64,000 nt of DNA from Thermoplasmata archaeon (GTDB taxonomy: Archaea; Thermoplasmatota; Thermoplasmata; Lutacidiplasmatales; UBA184): the NCBI GenBank assembly GCA_022750435.1, contig JAKIVS010000005.1, positions 1 through 64,000 of the forward strand, read 5' to 3'. Both the position numbers and the translations under genes were made by a program. Of the stretch, positions 15,313 through 23,568 are shown piece by piece. Numbering within the stretch: position 1 is the stretch's first letter; every line of letters begins with the position of its first letter. Under the pieces are notes generated by a model. The model ran no database searches. It was not told where the DNA came from and saw nothing but the letters and a program-made list of their open reading frames with translations.

Positions 15313-16614
15313 ATGTCGAACGCAGCCTCGCCCGGGGCGCTCTCGTTGCTCTTTCTGGAGCGGAGCCGCTCGCTCCTGCGGACGCGCGTCGGCGCGATGA
15401 TGGTCGCCTTCGTCGCGCTCCTGTACGCCTTCGTCTCGCTCCTGGTCGGGCAGATGCTCGTCCTCCGGCCGACGGCGTTCACGTCCGTCCAGACCGAGGT
15501 GGTCACGGGGAGCGGCGCGAACGCCTGGTGGAACTACCCGGCGCTCGTCGTCACGGGGCCCGGCGCGGTGCTGGTCCTTCCGTTCCTCGCGACCGTCACG
15601 ATGGTCGTCGTCTCGATCGGGGTCGGGATCGGCATGTCGGTCGGTCTCGTACTCGCTTACCGACTGCTCCGCCGGCACGGCGCGGACCACGCCCGGCCGG
15701 CGACGCTCGGCTCGGTCTCCGGGCTGACGCCCGCCGTGATCGCCCTCGTGACCCTCGGAGCGTGCTGTTCCACGACGGCGGCCGCCACCGCCGGCATCGG
15801 CGTCGTCGCCCAGAGCAGCGGCACGTCGATCGCGTCCGTCCTCGCGAACACGTGGTACTTGAACGTCTTCCAGGTCGCGGTCCTCTGGGTCGCGCTGGTC
15901 GCCCAGGAGCAACTCCTCTCGGTCTACGGCCGGCTGCTGGGAGGGGAGACCTCCGCCGCCCCGGCGCCGGCCAGCGTCCCGGTCGACGCCCGGTTCCTTC
16001 TCGGCGCGGTCCTCCGGGTCGGACTGGTCGTGGCCGGGGTCACCTGGTCGCTCGCGATGGTCGCCGAGTGGACCTCGGCGGCGCCGCCGGCCGTCACCGT
16101 CCCGACCGTGGTGCAGTGGCTGCTGCAGCACCTGTTCGTCGGGCTGTTTGCGATCGCGGCCGGGCTGTTCGCCGTCGGGACCTATCGGTTCGTCCGAGAG
16201 AGCCTGCCGCGCGCGCGGCGGCTCGCCGTGCGGGGAGCGCTGCTCGTCGGAGGGCTCTCGCTCCTCACCTGGGTGCCGGCGCCGTTGGCCGGGTGGGGCG
16301 TCTTTGGACTCGGGAACGAGATCCTCGGGGCGGCAGGATTTCCGGCGGCGTGGGGCGCCGTGGCCCTCCCGAGCATCGGTCCTCTCCCGCTCGCGCTGCG
16401 CTGGCTGTTCCAGTTCGGACTCCTGGGGGCGTTCGCGACGGTCGCCGCGCTCTGGCCGGAGCGCGCGTTCCTGCCGCTGCAGTGGACGACGGAGCCGCGG
16501 ATCCCAACGGCCTCACCCGCCGACAGGAACTCTCCGAGCGGGATGTCGGGCGGCGACGTGGCCGCCCGGGCGGGCCTCGCCCCCGTCGAATCCGGCGGCT
16601 CGCCGAACGCCTGA
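15313..16614 (+). CDS. Polytopic membrane protein
   Basis: 433 residues with about eight membrane helices (VGAMMVAFVALLYAFVSLLVG; VLVLPFLATVTMVVVSIGVGI; FLLGAVLRVGLVVAGVTWSLAMV; LFVGLFAIAAGLFAVGTYRF). A stretch in the third region, LGACCSTTAAATAGIGVV, has two adjacent cysteines next to small residues and may be a metal or cofactor site. No known family recognised. ATG 15313 is the only good start before the first helix. Its C-terminal ~40 residues are soluble. Confidence 0.78.
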   Translation: MSNAASPGALSLLFLERSRSLLRTRVGAMMVAFVALLYAFVSLLVGQMLVLRPTAFTSVQTEVVTGSGANAWWNYPALVVTGPGAVLVLPFLATVTMVVVSIGVGIGMSVGLVLAYRLLRRHGADHARPATLGSVSGLTPAVIALVTLGACCSTTAAATAGIGVVAQSSGTSIASVLANTWYLNVFQVAVLWVALVAQEQLLSVYGRLLGGETSAAPAPASVPVDARFLLGAVLRVGLVVAGVTWSLAMVAEWTSAAPPAVTVPTVVQWLLQHLFVGLFAIAAGLFAVGTYRFVRESLPRARRLAVRGALLVGGLSLLTWVPAPLAGWGVFGLGNEILGAAGFPAAWGAVALPSIGPLPLALRWLFQFGLLGAFATVAALWPERAFLPLQWTTEPRIPTASPADRNSPSGMSGGDVAARAGLAPVESGGSPNA

Positions 16615-16625
16615 GCCGCCCCGGT

Positions 16626-17351
16626 CTACGGGAGACGTCCGGTCTCGGCCGGGTCCGGCGTGCGTCCCCAGACCGGCGAGCCGACCCGGCGGTCCCATCC
16701 CCGCTCCCCGCACCGCGGGCAGGTGAGGTAGACCGAGGCGCCGATGTGCGGACCAACGACCCATCGCCAGGTGGGCGGGGCGAAGGACTCGCCGCACGCC
16801 GAGCACTCGAATCGGGTCGTGCCCGAGGACGTCGACCGGAACCGCACCCGGTAGCTCACGACGGCCACCACGAGGAGGAGGGGGGCGACCAGCAGCACCG
16901 GCAGGAGGACCGCGGCCGCGTTCCCGGCCCAGCTCGGCGCCTCGCCAGCGTCCGATACGAGGACACCGATCGTGGGGAGCGGAACGAGAAGGCCCGCCAT
17001 CGCCGCGAGCACGGCCCCGAGGATCCGTGCGATCCCCGGGCCTTGTTGCTGTTCGATGACCCCGCTCCGCAACGAGAGGTAGAGCACGACCGTCAGGAGG
17101 AGCGTCAGCGTGATCTGGGTCAGGAGGCCGGTGAGCAGGAACCCCTCCGGCGACATCGTGGCATTGACCTGCCCCGAGATTCCGAAATGACTCGGGATCT
17201 GCGCGGCCAGGCGCGACCGAACGAACTCATAGGCGACGAGGATGGCCACGGCGCCCAGACCCCCGGCGAGCCCCACCCATCGCCACGCCCCGCTCCGGTT
17301 CCCGGACGGGATCGCCGCGATGCGAGCCGCCGGGCGCGCCTTCGGGCTCAT
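16626..17351 (-). CDS. DUF1648-like membrane protein with C-terminal zinc ribbon
   Basis: 241 residues. The N-terminal half has the DUF1648 pattern (helix, then IPSHFGISGQVNATMSP, then more helices), as in SdpI-type immunity and signalling membrane proteins. After four or five helices the chain ends in a soluble zinc-ribbon-like part with two CxxC pairs (FECSACGESF and LTCPRCGERGW). This tail is not part of the usual family. The start overlaps the PadR stop by four bases (ATGA), so it is translated with, and probably regulated by, PadR. Confidence 0.8.
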   Translation of the reverse strand: MSPKARPAARIAAIPSGNRSGAWRWVGLAGGLGAVAILVAYEFVRSRLAAQIPSHFGISGQVNATMSPEGFLLTGLLTQITLTLLLTVVLYLSLRSGVIEQQQGPGIARILGAVLAAMAGLLVPLPTIGVLVSDAGEAPSWAGNAAAVLLPVLLVAPLLLVVAVVSYRVRFRSTSSGTTRFECSACGESFAPPTWRWVVGPHIGASVYLTCPRCGERGWDRRVGSPVWGRTPDPAETGRLP

Positions 17352-17740
17352 CGCAGCTCCGCGACCAGCCCCACGGGGCGGACCGTCGGTCCGTACGAGG
17401 GACCGGACAGGGTGCGCAGGGTGAGCGCGAGCGCGCGGATCTCGGGGAGGATGGCGCGCCCTTGGTCCGTCAGCTCGTAGTACTTCCGGACCGGACCGCG
17501 GCTGTCCTTCCCATGATAGACCCGGACGAGTCCGTGGATCCGGAGCCGGGCAAGGGCGGGATACAATCGGGAGGCCGAAGCGGCCATCTCGTCCCCGTGC
17601 CGGGAGCGGAGCCGTTCGAGCAGTTCGTAGCCGTACGAGGGGCCGTCCTCGAGGCTTTCGAGGACCCACACGGGGAGGACCCCGTGGCGAAGCTCGCGGC
17701 GCAACGCCGAGAGGAACCGGTCGGGGGCGCGGTCGCCCAT
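17348..17740 (-). CDS. PadR-family transcriptional regulator
   Basis: 130 residues. Winged helix with the family pattern: VLPVWVLESLEDGPSYGYELLERL, ASRLYPALARLRIHGLV, KYYELTDQGRAIL. PadR-type repressors commonly bind palindromes with AT arms and are released by small molecules. A perfect 10-1-10 palindrome covers its promoter, so self-repression together with the downstream DUF1648 gene is likely. ATG 17740. Confidence 0.92.
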   Translation of the reverse strand: MGDRAPDRFLSALRRELRHGVLPVWVLESLEDGPSYGYELLERLRSRHGDEMAASASRLYPALARLRIHGLVRVYHGKDSRGPVRKYYELTDQGRAILPEIRALALTLRTLSGPSYGPTVRPVGLVAELR

Positions 17741-17747
17741 GCCCCAC

Positions 17748-17768
17748 CTATATCTTTCAAAGATATAG
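17748..17768. promoter_or_regulatory. PadR operator overlapping the promoter
   Basis: Left arm CTATATCTTT, one central C, right arm its exact reverse complement. The element starts eight bases before the padR ATG and contains TATA-like sequence, so repressor binding would block the start of transcription. Confidence 0.8.
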
Positions 17769-17799
17769 TTTCCGCCGGCGGCCCCGCCGCCCCGTCCGG

Positions 17800-18732
17800 C
17801 TAGGGCTCGGAGGAGGCGGCCGCGCGCGCTCCCCCGGTGGCGGTGGGAGTCGCGTTCGCCCTCGCAACGGTGGCCGGAGCCCCGGGGCGGAGCCCGGCGC
17901 GGACGAGGAACAGGAACTCCGCCGTCATGGCGACGGCCATGACGCTGCCGAAGAGGAGCAGCGCGGCCACGGAGTTCGGGGCGAGCGCGAGGACGAACCC
18001 CGCAGCGCTCATGGCCAGGAACGCAACGACCACGCCGTTGAGCACTCGGCCCGCGGAGGTCCCCGACGGCCGGCCGGCACGGACGCCCTGGAGGACGACG
18101 AGGATCGTGACGGCCATTCCCCCGGTCATCAGGAGCGCGCCGACGAGCGGGTCGACCGGGACGAGGGGCGCCACGATGCCCGCGGCGGCGAGTCCGAGCA
18201 AGGGGTCCCGGACCGGACGCTCGAGGCGGATCCAGAACAACAGCGCGACCATCGCGGCCGCCATCGACCAGAGGTACCAGACGGAGGTGAGCGTTCCTGC
18301 GAGCGCGTTCGCCACGACCAACGAGGTGCCGGCGGCGACGCTGAAGAAGAGTCCCATCAGGAGCTCGGCGGAGCTCGCCATCGCGGTGATGGCCACGGGC
18401 CAGAACCAGCTTCGCGTCTCAATCGTCTGGTCCTCGAAGACGATCAGGGAGACGAACCAGAGGCCGGGCGGCATGAGCATCATGCCGTTGAACGAGAGAA
18501 GGACGACGCTGTAGCTGTTCAGGTTCGATTGCAGGTACGCCCCGAGAAGCGCCATCAGGATTCCGGAGGACCCGAGGAGGGCGGTGCTGCCGATGACCAT
18601 CCGGGTCTTGGCGGGGGGCGGGCCGGTGCGCGGGAGGATCTGGACAAGGATGAACACCTCGGCGACGATCATCGCGACCGCGACGATGATGTCGAGCCAC
18701 AAGTCCGGGGTGACGAAGAACAGGGGCGGCAC
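17800..18732 (-). CDS. Polytopic membrane protein of unknown function
   Basis: 310 residues with about eight hydrophobic helices and a soluble A/T/R-rich C-terminus. The first segment, LWLDIIVAVAMIVAEVFILV, is followed by a PRTGPPPAKTRMV loop. No conserved charged pairs or cofactor motifs recognised. Starts with GTG 18732; an AT-richer stretch (CTGATTTGAG on the minus strand, ~18757-18768) is a possible TATA region ~30 nt upstream. It is convergent with the PadR-DUF1648 operon only by position. Confidence 0.75.
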   Translation of the reverse strand: MPPLFFVTPDLWLDIIVAVAMIVAEVFILVQILPRTGPPPAKTRMVIGSTALLGSSGILMALLGAYLQSNLNSYSVVLLSFNGMMLMPPGLWFVSLIVFEDQTIETRSWFWPVAITAMASSAELLMGLFFSVAAGTSLVVANALAGTLTSVWYLWSMAAAMVALLFWIRLERPVRDPLLGLAAAGIVAPLVPVDPLVGALLMTGGMAVTILVVLQGVRAGRPSGTSAGRVLNGVVVAFLAMSAAGFVLALAPNSVAALLLFGSVMAVAMTAEFLFLVRAGLRPGAPATVARANATPTATGGARAAASSEP

Positions 18733-18863
18733 GGGAGCGTCACCTCGAGCCGAGCGCGTCTCAAATCAGGTCGGTACGAACCCCCGGCCCGAGCGGGGGT
18801 GTTCCGTCCGGCGCAAACCGCCGGCGCGAAACTTCTACTACCCCCGGTTCCCTCGACCCGCTC

Positions 18864-19532
18864 GTGACGACCATCCGAGGGATCGACCGCCGGATCGCGC
18901 GACGCCACCTGTTGAAGCACCCGTTCTACCAAGCGTGGTCGATGGGCAAAGTCGAACTGCCGACCCTCCAAGCCTACGCGGGCCAGTACTTCCAGTTCGA
19001 GCAGAACTTCCCCCGGTTCGTGGCCGCGGCGTACAGCCGGGTCACGAACGTGGCGGGCCGCCGCTCCCTCCTCGACAACCTCGTCGATGAGGAGGGACGC
19101 GACCCGACGCACCCAGAGCTGTGGCTCCGCTTCGCCGACGCCCTCGGGGTCCCCCGCAGCGAGGTCATCGGGGCGAAGGCGAACCCGGCGACGCGGCGCC
19201 TGCTCGCCACCTACGAACGGTACGCGGTCCGAGGGACCGCGGGCTCGGGCCTTGGCGCGCTGTACGCGTACGAGTCGATCTTCCCGGCGGTCGCTGCGGA
19301 AAAGGCGCGCGGCCTCGCGAAGTTCTACGGGATCGCGGCAGAGCGGGCCCTCGAATTCTTCCGCGTCCACGAGTCCGCGGACGTGGAGCACTCCGGCGCC
19401 GAGCGCGCCCTCCTCCAGGCGGAGCTCTCGAAGGGGGGCGCTTCGGCGCGGGCCGTCGAAGAGGCTGTCCAGGCGACCATGGACGCCTGGTGGGGATTCC
19501 TCGACGCGTTCGACCGGCCTAGGGCCGGCTAG
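18864..19532 (+). CDS. CADD/PqqC-like di-iron protein (possible p-aminobenzoate synthesis)
   Basis: 222 residues, all-helical TenA/PqqC fold. The N-terminus HPFYQAWSMGKVELPTLQAYAGQYFQFEQNFPRFVAAAYSR and the end HESADVEHSGAE resemble the CADD branch, whose Chlamydia member makes p-aminobenzoate from one of its own tyrosines, using an iron centre. Tyrosines in LQAYAGQYF and FYQAW and acidic/histidine ligands (E..., H..ADVEH) could fit, but the identity of the modified tyrosine is not proven. A folate or methanopterin role would agree with SHMT in the window. Could instead be a PQQ-like oxidase. Start GTG 18864. Confidence 0.75.
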   Translation: MTTIRGIDRRIARRHLLKHPFYQAWSMGKVELPTLQAYAGQYFQFEQNFPRFVAAAYSRVTNVAGRRSLLDNLVDEEGRDPTHPELWLRFADALGVPRSEVIGAKANPATRRLLATYERYAVRGTAGSGLGALYAYESIFPAVAAEKARGLAKFYGIAAERALEFFRVHESADVEHSGAERALLQAELSKGGASARAVEEAVQATMDAWWGFLDAFDRPRAG

Positions 19533-19579
19533 GACGGGCCCCTCGGCCCGGGCGGCCTATCGCCCGGGTCAGTTCGGGT

Positions 19580-20416
19580 CTACGGACCGGCGTGCTTCCA
19601 GGTGACGTTGAAGCTCGTCCCGTCGGGCGTGAGCGCCGACGTGGCGGCCTTCGTCTGGGTGCCGGCGTTGTTGATCATGTCGATCTGCCAGATCGAGGAC
19701 GCCGAGAACGAGCCGATCGCCCCGATCGTTCCCCCGATGGTCGCGTCGTTTGTGCTCGGCACGCCGGTCACATCCGTGCCGAAGTGGACCGTACCGAAGT
19801 CGGCGAGCGGGAGGACCGAGCCGAAGGCGGTGCAGCACGGGGCCTCCGCGATCCACTCGGCGGAGTTGCGCAGCGCCCCCGCGACCTTCGCGCTGTGGCT
19901 CGCGGACTTGCCGGTGGTGACGTCGGTGAGGGTCACGCGGAACCCGACGGTGGAGTTGACGTACTTCACGGCGGCCGAGATGGTATCGCCGGCGTGGATC
20001 GGCACCTTCGAGATCACGAACGACGGGTTCGGGTAGAACTCGTACCACGCGTAGTAGGCCGCCACCCCGGCCTGGCAATCGGTGTCCGTCCCGGTCTGTT
20101 CGACCGTCGAGGAGCTGTAGCCGTCGATCCCGACCCAGAACGAGGAGTACTGGTACCCCTTCGAGGGACAGGACACGGCCGACGGTTCGATCCAAGACCC
20201 GTGGACGTACGAGACGGAGTGGTTGGCTCCCGTGACCGCGTACCCGGCCCAGTTGGTGCTCTGGGTGGCGGTGTGCGAAGGTCCGGAATGGTACAGGGCC
20301 GCGTGCGGGGCCAATCCCGGCCCCGCGGCGGCGGCCACGGCCGTGACGGCCCCCAAGCCGGGGAGGACCAGGATTGCCAGGACGAGCCCAGCAGTCCACG
20401 TGGAACGATTCGACAC
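19580..20416 (-). CDS. Secreted G1 (glutamic) peptidase
   Basis: 278 residues with signal peptide (WTAGLVLAILVLPGLGAVTAVAAAA). The eqolisin fold is seen from NWAGYAV, GSWIEPSAV, SSFWVGIDGYSS, then VEQTGTD carrying the catalytic glutamine, YYAWYEFYPNP, and AEWIAEAP carrying the catalytic glutamate. These enzymes act at acidic pH outside the cell. GTG 20416 is chosen: GGAGGT lies seven bases upstream, a good ribosome site, so this mRNA is not leaderless. Upstream in-frame codons to 20632 only add a basic, uninformative stretch. Cysteines near the active-site strands may form disulfides. Confidence 0.88.
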   Translation of the reverse strand: MSNRSTWTAGLVLAILVLPGLGAVTAVAAAAGPGLAPHAALYHSGPSHTATQSTNWAGYAVTGANHSVSYVHGSWIEPSAVSCPSKGYQYSSFWVGIDGYSSSTVEQTGTDTDCQAGVAAYYAWYEFYPNPSFVISKVPIHAGDTISAAVKYVNSTVGFRVTLTDVTTGKSASHSAKVAGALRNSAEWIAEAPCCTAFGSVLPLADFGTVHFGTDVTGVPSTNDATIGGTIGAIGSFSASSIWQIDMINNAGTQTKAATSALTPDGTSFNVTWKHAGP

Positions 20417-20640
20417 AATCCCCACCTCCGACGGTGGTAGGGGCGAGGAGTCCGTTCCGCTTCTTGTACCCTTCCCGGTCGGCGCGAACTCCCGGCTCCG
20501 GTAAGACGGCGGCCGCCGGCTCCGGTCGGGGACCGGCGCGTCGATTCCGGGGGCTCGGCCGAGGTCGACGAATTCGGCGGTCCGGGGCCCGTCCGCTCCG
20601 ACGAAGTCTATTACCGCCGGTCCGGCGTACAACTCCCTCG

Positions 20641-21924
20641 ATGGCGCCCGGGGAAGGTCCGACGGACCGAACCGTTCGGCGGCGACGCGGGGCCTCCCCA
20701 GCGCTCGGAGGAGCCGCCCTCGTCGCCGTCCTCCTCTCCTTGCTGGGTTCGGCGGCCGGCTCCGCCGTCACCGGCGGGCCGCTCCCCCCCTCGTCCGCGG
20801 CCCGATCGGCCACCTTGGCCGGCGGTCTCCCGACGGGGAACAACTGGAGCCTTCGTCAAGCCCAACCGTTCCACGAACCGTTCGGCGACGCGTACGCGGC
20901 TGTCACGTTCTACCTCCCGGGAGGGGACGGTGTGATCTTCGGCGGCCGCTCCCCGAGCGGGGCGGTCCTCGGTGAAACGTGGGTCAACGACGGGGACTTT
21001 CCGGGGTACTGGGCCAACTCGACGAGCACGGTCCAGAACGCTCCGCCACCGCTCACGAACGCGAGCCTCGTCTACGACGGCTCCGACGGCTACTTCGTGA
21101 TGTTCGGGGGACAGTTCGCGAACGGGACCCTCTCGGGCGAGACGTGGGAGCTCCACGGCCTCTCCCAGTGGTCCGACGTCACCCGGTTCCAGTCCCACTC
21201 CCCGCCTCCCCAAGCCGGAGCCGGGCTCGCGTACGACCAGGCGGACGGCACCACGGTCCTCCTGAGTGGCGTCGGCAACGGGTCGACGTGGACCTTCCAT
21301 GCCGGGAACTGGTCGCTCACCTCCCCCACGGTCGCCCCGTCTCCCCGCACGGGGGAGGCGATGCTGTACGACCCACTCGACCACGCGGTCTTGATGTTCG
21401 GCGGTACTGCGAACGGAACCCCGCTCAACGACACGTGGGAGTACTCGTCCTCCGGCTGGCAGGAGTTGTCCCCGCCCACCCGGCCGCCGGCGAGCCGCTG
21501 GCCGCGGGCCGCCTACGACCCGCACGGACCCGGGATCCTCCTCTACCTCGGCGACCAGACGGTCTCGACGTGGGAGTTCGCGAACGACCGATGGACCGCG
21601 GTCGCGGCCGTCGGCCCGCAGACGCCGGCGCCCCGGACCGGGGCGCAGTTGTACTTCGACTCCATCGTCGACCACGACCTCCTGTTCGGGGGACGCTCGA
21701 TCCCGAACGGGACGCCGATCTCCGACGACTGGGGATGGTCGGTGCCGGCCGCTCCGCCCGACCCGACCCTCCTCCCGATCCCGCTCTCCGCGACGGAGCT
21801 CGGCGGCCTCGCCGCGGTCGTGGCCGTCCCCATCGTCGCCGCCGTCTACCTCCGCCGGCGGCCCCCCCGGCGGCTCCCGGCCACCGCCCCTCGACCGGCG
21901 CCGACCGGGGCCGCGCAGGCCTAA
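20641..21924 (+). CDS. Secreted kelch-repeat surface protein with C-terminal anchor
   Basis: 427 residues. Signal peptide (ALGGAALVAVLLSLLGSAAGSA), five to six kelch-like units (VTFYLPGGDGVIFGGRSPSGAVLGETWV; YVFMFGGQ-like; AMLYDPLDHAVLMFGGTANGTPLNDTWEY), several N-x-S/T sequons, a membrane helix (ELGGLAAVVAVPIVAAVYL) and a basic RRRPPRR tail. The beta-propeller probably binds ligand or polymer at the cell surface. The ATG lies ~33 nt after TCTATTA, a possible TATA box. Divergent from the G1 peptidase gene. Confidence 0.82.
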   Translation: MAPGEGPTDRTVRRRRGASPALGGAALVAVLLSLLGSAAGSAVTGGPLPPSSAARSATLAGGLPTGNNWSLRQAQPFHEPFGDAYAAVTFYLPGGDGVIFGGRSPSGAVLGETWVNDGDFPGYWANSTSTVQNAPPPLTNASLVYDGSDGYFVMFGGQFANGTLSGETWELHGLSQWSDVTRFQSHSPPPQAGAGLAYDQADGTTVLLSGVGNGSTWTFHAGNWSLTSPTVAPSPRTGEAMLYDPLDHAVLMFGGTANGTPLNDTWEYSSSGWQELSPPTRPPASRWPRAAYDPHGPGILLYLGDQTVSTWEFANDRWTAVAAVGPQTPAPRTGAQLYFDSIVDHDLLFGGRSIPNGTPISDDWGWSVPAAPPDPTLLPIPLSATELGGLAAVVAVPIVAAVYLRRRPPRRLPATAPRPAPTGAAQA

Positions 21925-21942
21925 CGATTCCGGCGGACCGCT

Positions 21943-23568
21943 CTACAGCCCGAACAGTCCCGTGGCGCCGGTCGCCACCACCGTCACGCCGACGACGGCG
22001 ATGGTCGTGGCGAGTACGGCGGCCGAGATCCTCCATCCGGTCCCGGCGTCCAACGCCGCGAGAAGGTCGGCGGACCCCGAGGAGGAGCGGGTGGGAGTCG
22101 CGGCGATCGACGCCGTTGCCTCGCGCGCCGCGGCCCAAAACGTTCCGAGTGGGACCCCGGTGAGCAGCGCACCAAGGACGAGGGCAACGATGGCCGCCGG
22201 GCCGAAGACGACCACGGCCACGGTCGCCACGATCGCCGGAGCGAGGGCGGCTCCCCACCGGCGGGCGACGTCCCAGCGGTGCGACCCGCGGGAGGCGGCA
22301 CCCGAGGACGCGAGGAGGAAGGGGAGCGTCGCGCCGAGCACGAGGCCGCTCAGCGTCGTCGGGGTCCCGAGCCCCAGCTGGGTGCCGAGGACCTCGCTCG
22401 GGATGCCCGTGAGGGCGGGAACGATGAGGGGAAGAGCGAACAGGACCGAGAGGGCCGCCCACCCCGTCGCCACGACGTCGAACACCTCCGCGCTCGGACG
22501 GGAGGTGCCGGCGGGCCCGGCGCCGATCCGGACAGACGCGAGGGCGGCGGCGCCGACCGCGGCGCTGGTGGCGGCGAGCCCGACTCCGAATGTCCCGTCG
22601 GGGAGGAGGAGGCGGAACGCCTCGTACGCGACCCAGACGGCGACGCCGAACGCGAGTACGGCGGCCCCGACCGCCCGAAGCCCGCCGGAAACCGACCCGA
22701 TCACGCCGAGGGCGGGGCCGGCCCGCGCGCTCGCGATCGCCTGCGCGGGCTCGAGGACCGCCCACCGGGGCGCGTAGGCGAGCGAGCCCGCCCCGAGCCA
22801 CCCCGCCGCGAGGGCGAGGGCGATCGACGGTTCCTTCGGCATCCACTCGGCCACCGCGGCGGCCGAAAGCGCGACCCCGGCCACCATGGCGGCCGGCACG
22901 CCGAGACGGTAGTGGAGCGGCAGACGGTCGACCGTGAGCCCGACGAGACCCCCGACCACCGAGGCGGCCGCGGCCAGGAGCGGGAGGAGGAGCGCGTCCG
23001 GGACGATCGACCGGAGCACGACCGCATTCGCCACGGACGCGGTCGCGGCGGCGAGCGCGGTGACCACCGCCACCGACCGGAGCCGGTCGTTCCGCCGGTC
23101 CGCCGGCTCGCCGAGCAGCAGGAGGACCCCGGCGCCCACCGGGATCCCGAGGAGGGCGATCGGTCCGGGTCCGGCGGCGAGCAGGATCGCAAGGACGGCG
23201 AGGATCGCGACGCCGACGGAGCCGGCGCCGGCGACCGCCTGGTAGAGAGCGGGCGGATGCGCGACCGGGCCGGGCCCGGTCGGCTCCCACGGCGCCTCGA
23301 GGAACGCGATCGCAATCGCCGCAAGACCCCCGACGGCGAGTCCTCCCTCGAACCCGATCCCTCGGCCGGCCCAGTTCAGGAGTCCGCCCAGCGCGAGGAG
23401 CAGGAGCATGCCGACGATCGCCGGGCTCCACCGGCGCAGTTCGTCGATGGCGGGACCGGCGAGCGTGCGGTCCGGACCGGCGTAGACCCGCAGCGCGAGC
23501 GCGCTCCCGGCGGCGGCGGCCCCGACGACCCCGACGAACCCTTCGATGGCGCCGAAATCGCCGGTCAT
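21943..23568 (-). CDS. M-PPase (HppA)-like membrane protein lacking the catalytic motifs
   Basis: 541 residues and ~14-16 helices. Order of segments follows membrane pyrophosphatases: LPLLAAAASVVGGLVGL (as FPLLIAAVGI..), a STEYR-like boundary (GSLAYAPRWAVLEPAQAI), the block ARAGPALGVIGSVSGGLRAVGAAVLAFGVAVWVAYEA, SGLVLGATLPFLLASSGA (as VGLLIGAMLPFLFSAL), and FGPAAIVALVLGALLTGVPLGTFWAAAREA (as LGPEALGGLLAGAIVSGVLLAIFMANAGGAW). The acidic PPi/Mg signatures (DVGADLVGKVE, DNVGDNVGDCAG, GPIADNAGG, NAGGAWDNAKK) are all absent or shortened. A transporter, a subunit of another pump or a regulator is possible. Its ATG overlaps the truA stop by four bases. Confidence 0.62.
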   Translation of the reverse strand: MTGDFGAIEGFVGVVGAAAAGSALALRVYAGPDRTLAGPAIDELRRWSPAIVGMLLLLALGGLLNWAGRGIGFEGGLAVGGLAAIAIAFLEAPWEPTGPGPVAHPPALYQAVAGAGSVGVAILAVLAILLAAGPGPIALLGIPVGAGVLLLLGEPADRRNDRLRSVAVVTALAAATASVANAVVLRSIVPDALLLPLLAAAASVVGGLVGLTVDRLPLHYRLGVPAAMVAGVALSAAAVAEWMPKEPSIALALAAGWLGAGSLAYAPRWAVLEPAQAIASARAGPALGVIGSVSGGLRAVGAAVLAFGVAVWVAYEAFRLLLPDGTFGVGLAATSAAVGAAALASVRIGAGPAGTSRPSAEVFDVVATGWAALSVLFALPLIVPALTGIPSEVLGTQLGLGTPTTLSGLVLGATLPFLLASSGAASRGSHRWDVARRWGAALAPAIVATVAVVVFGPAAIVALVLGALLTGVPLGTFWAAAREATASIAATPTRSSSGSADLLAALDAGTGWRISAAVLATTIAVVGVTVVATGATGLFGL

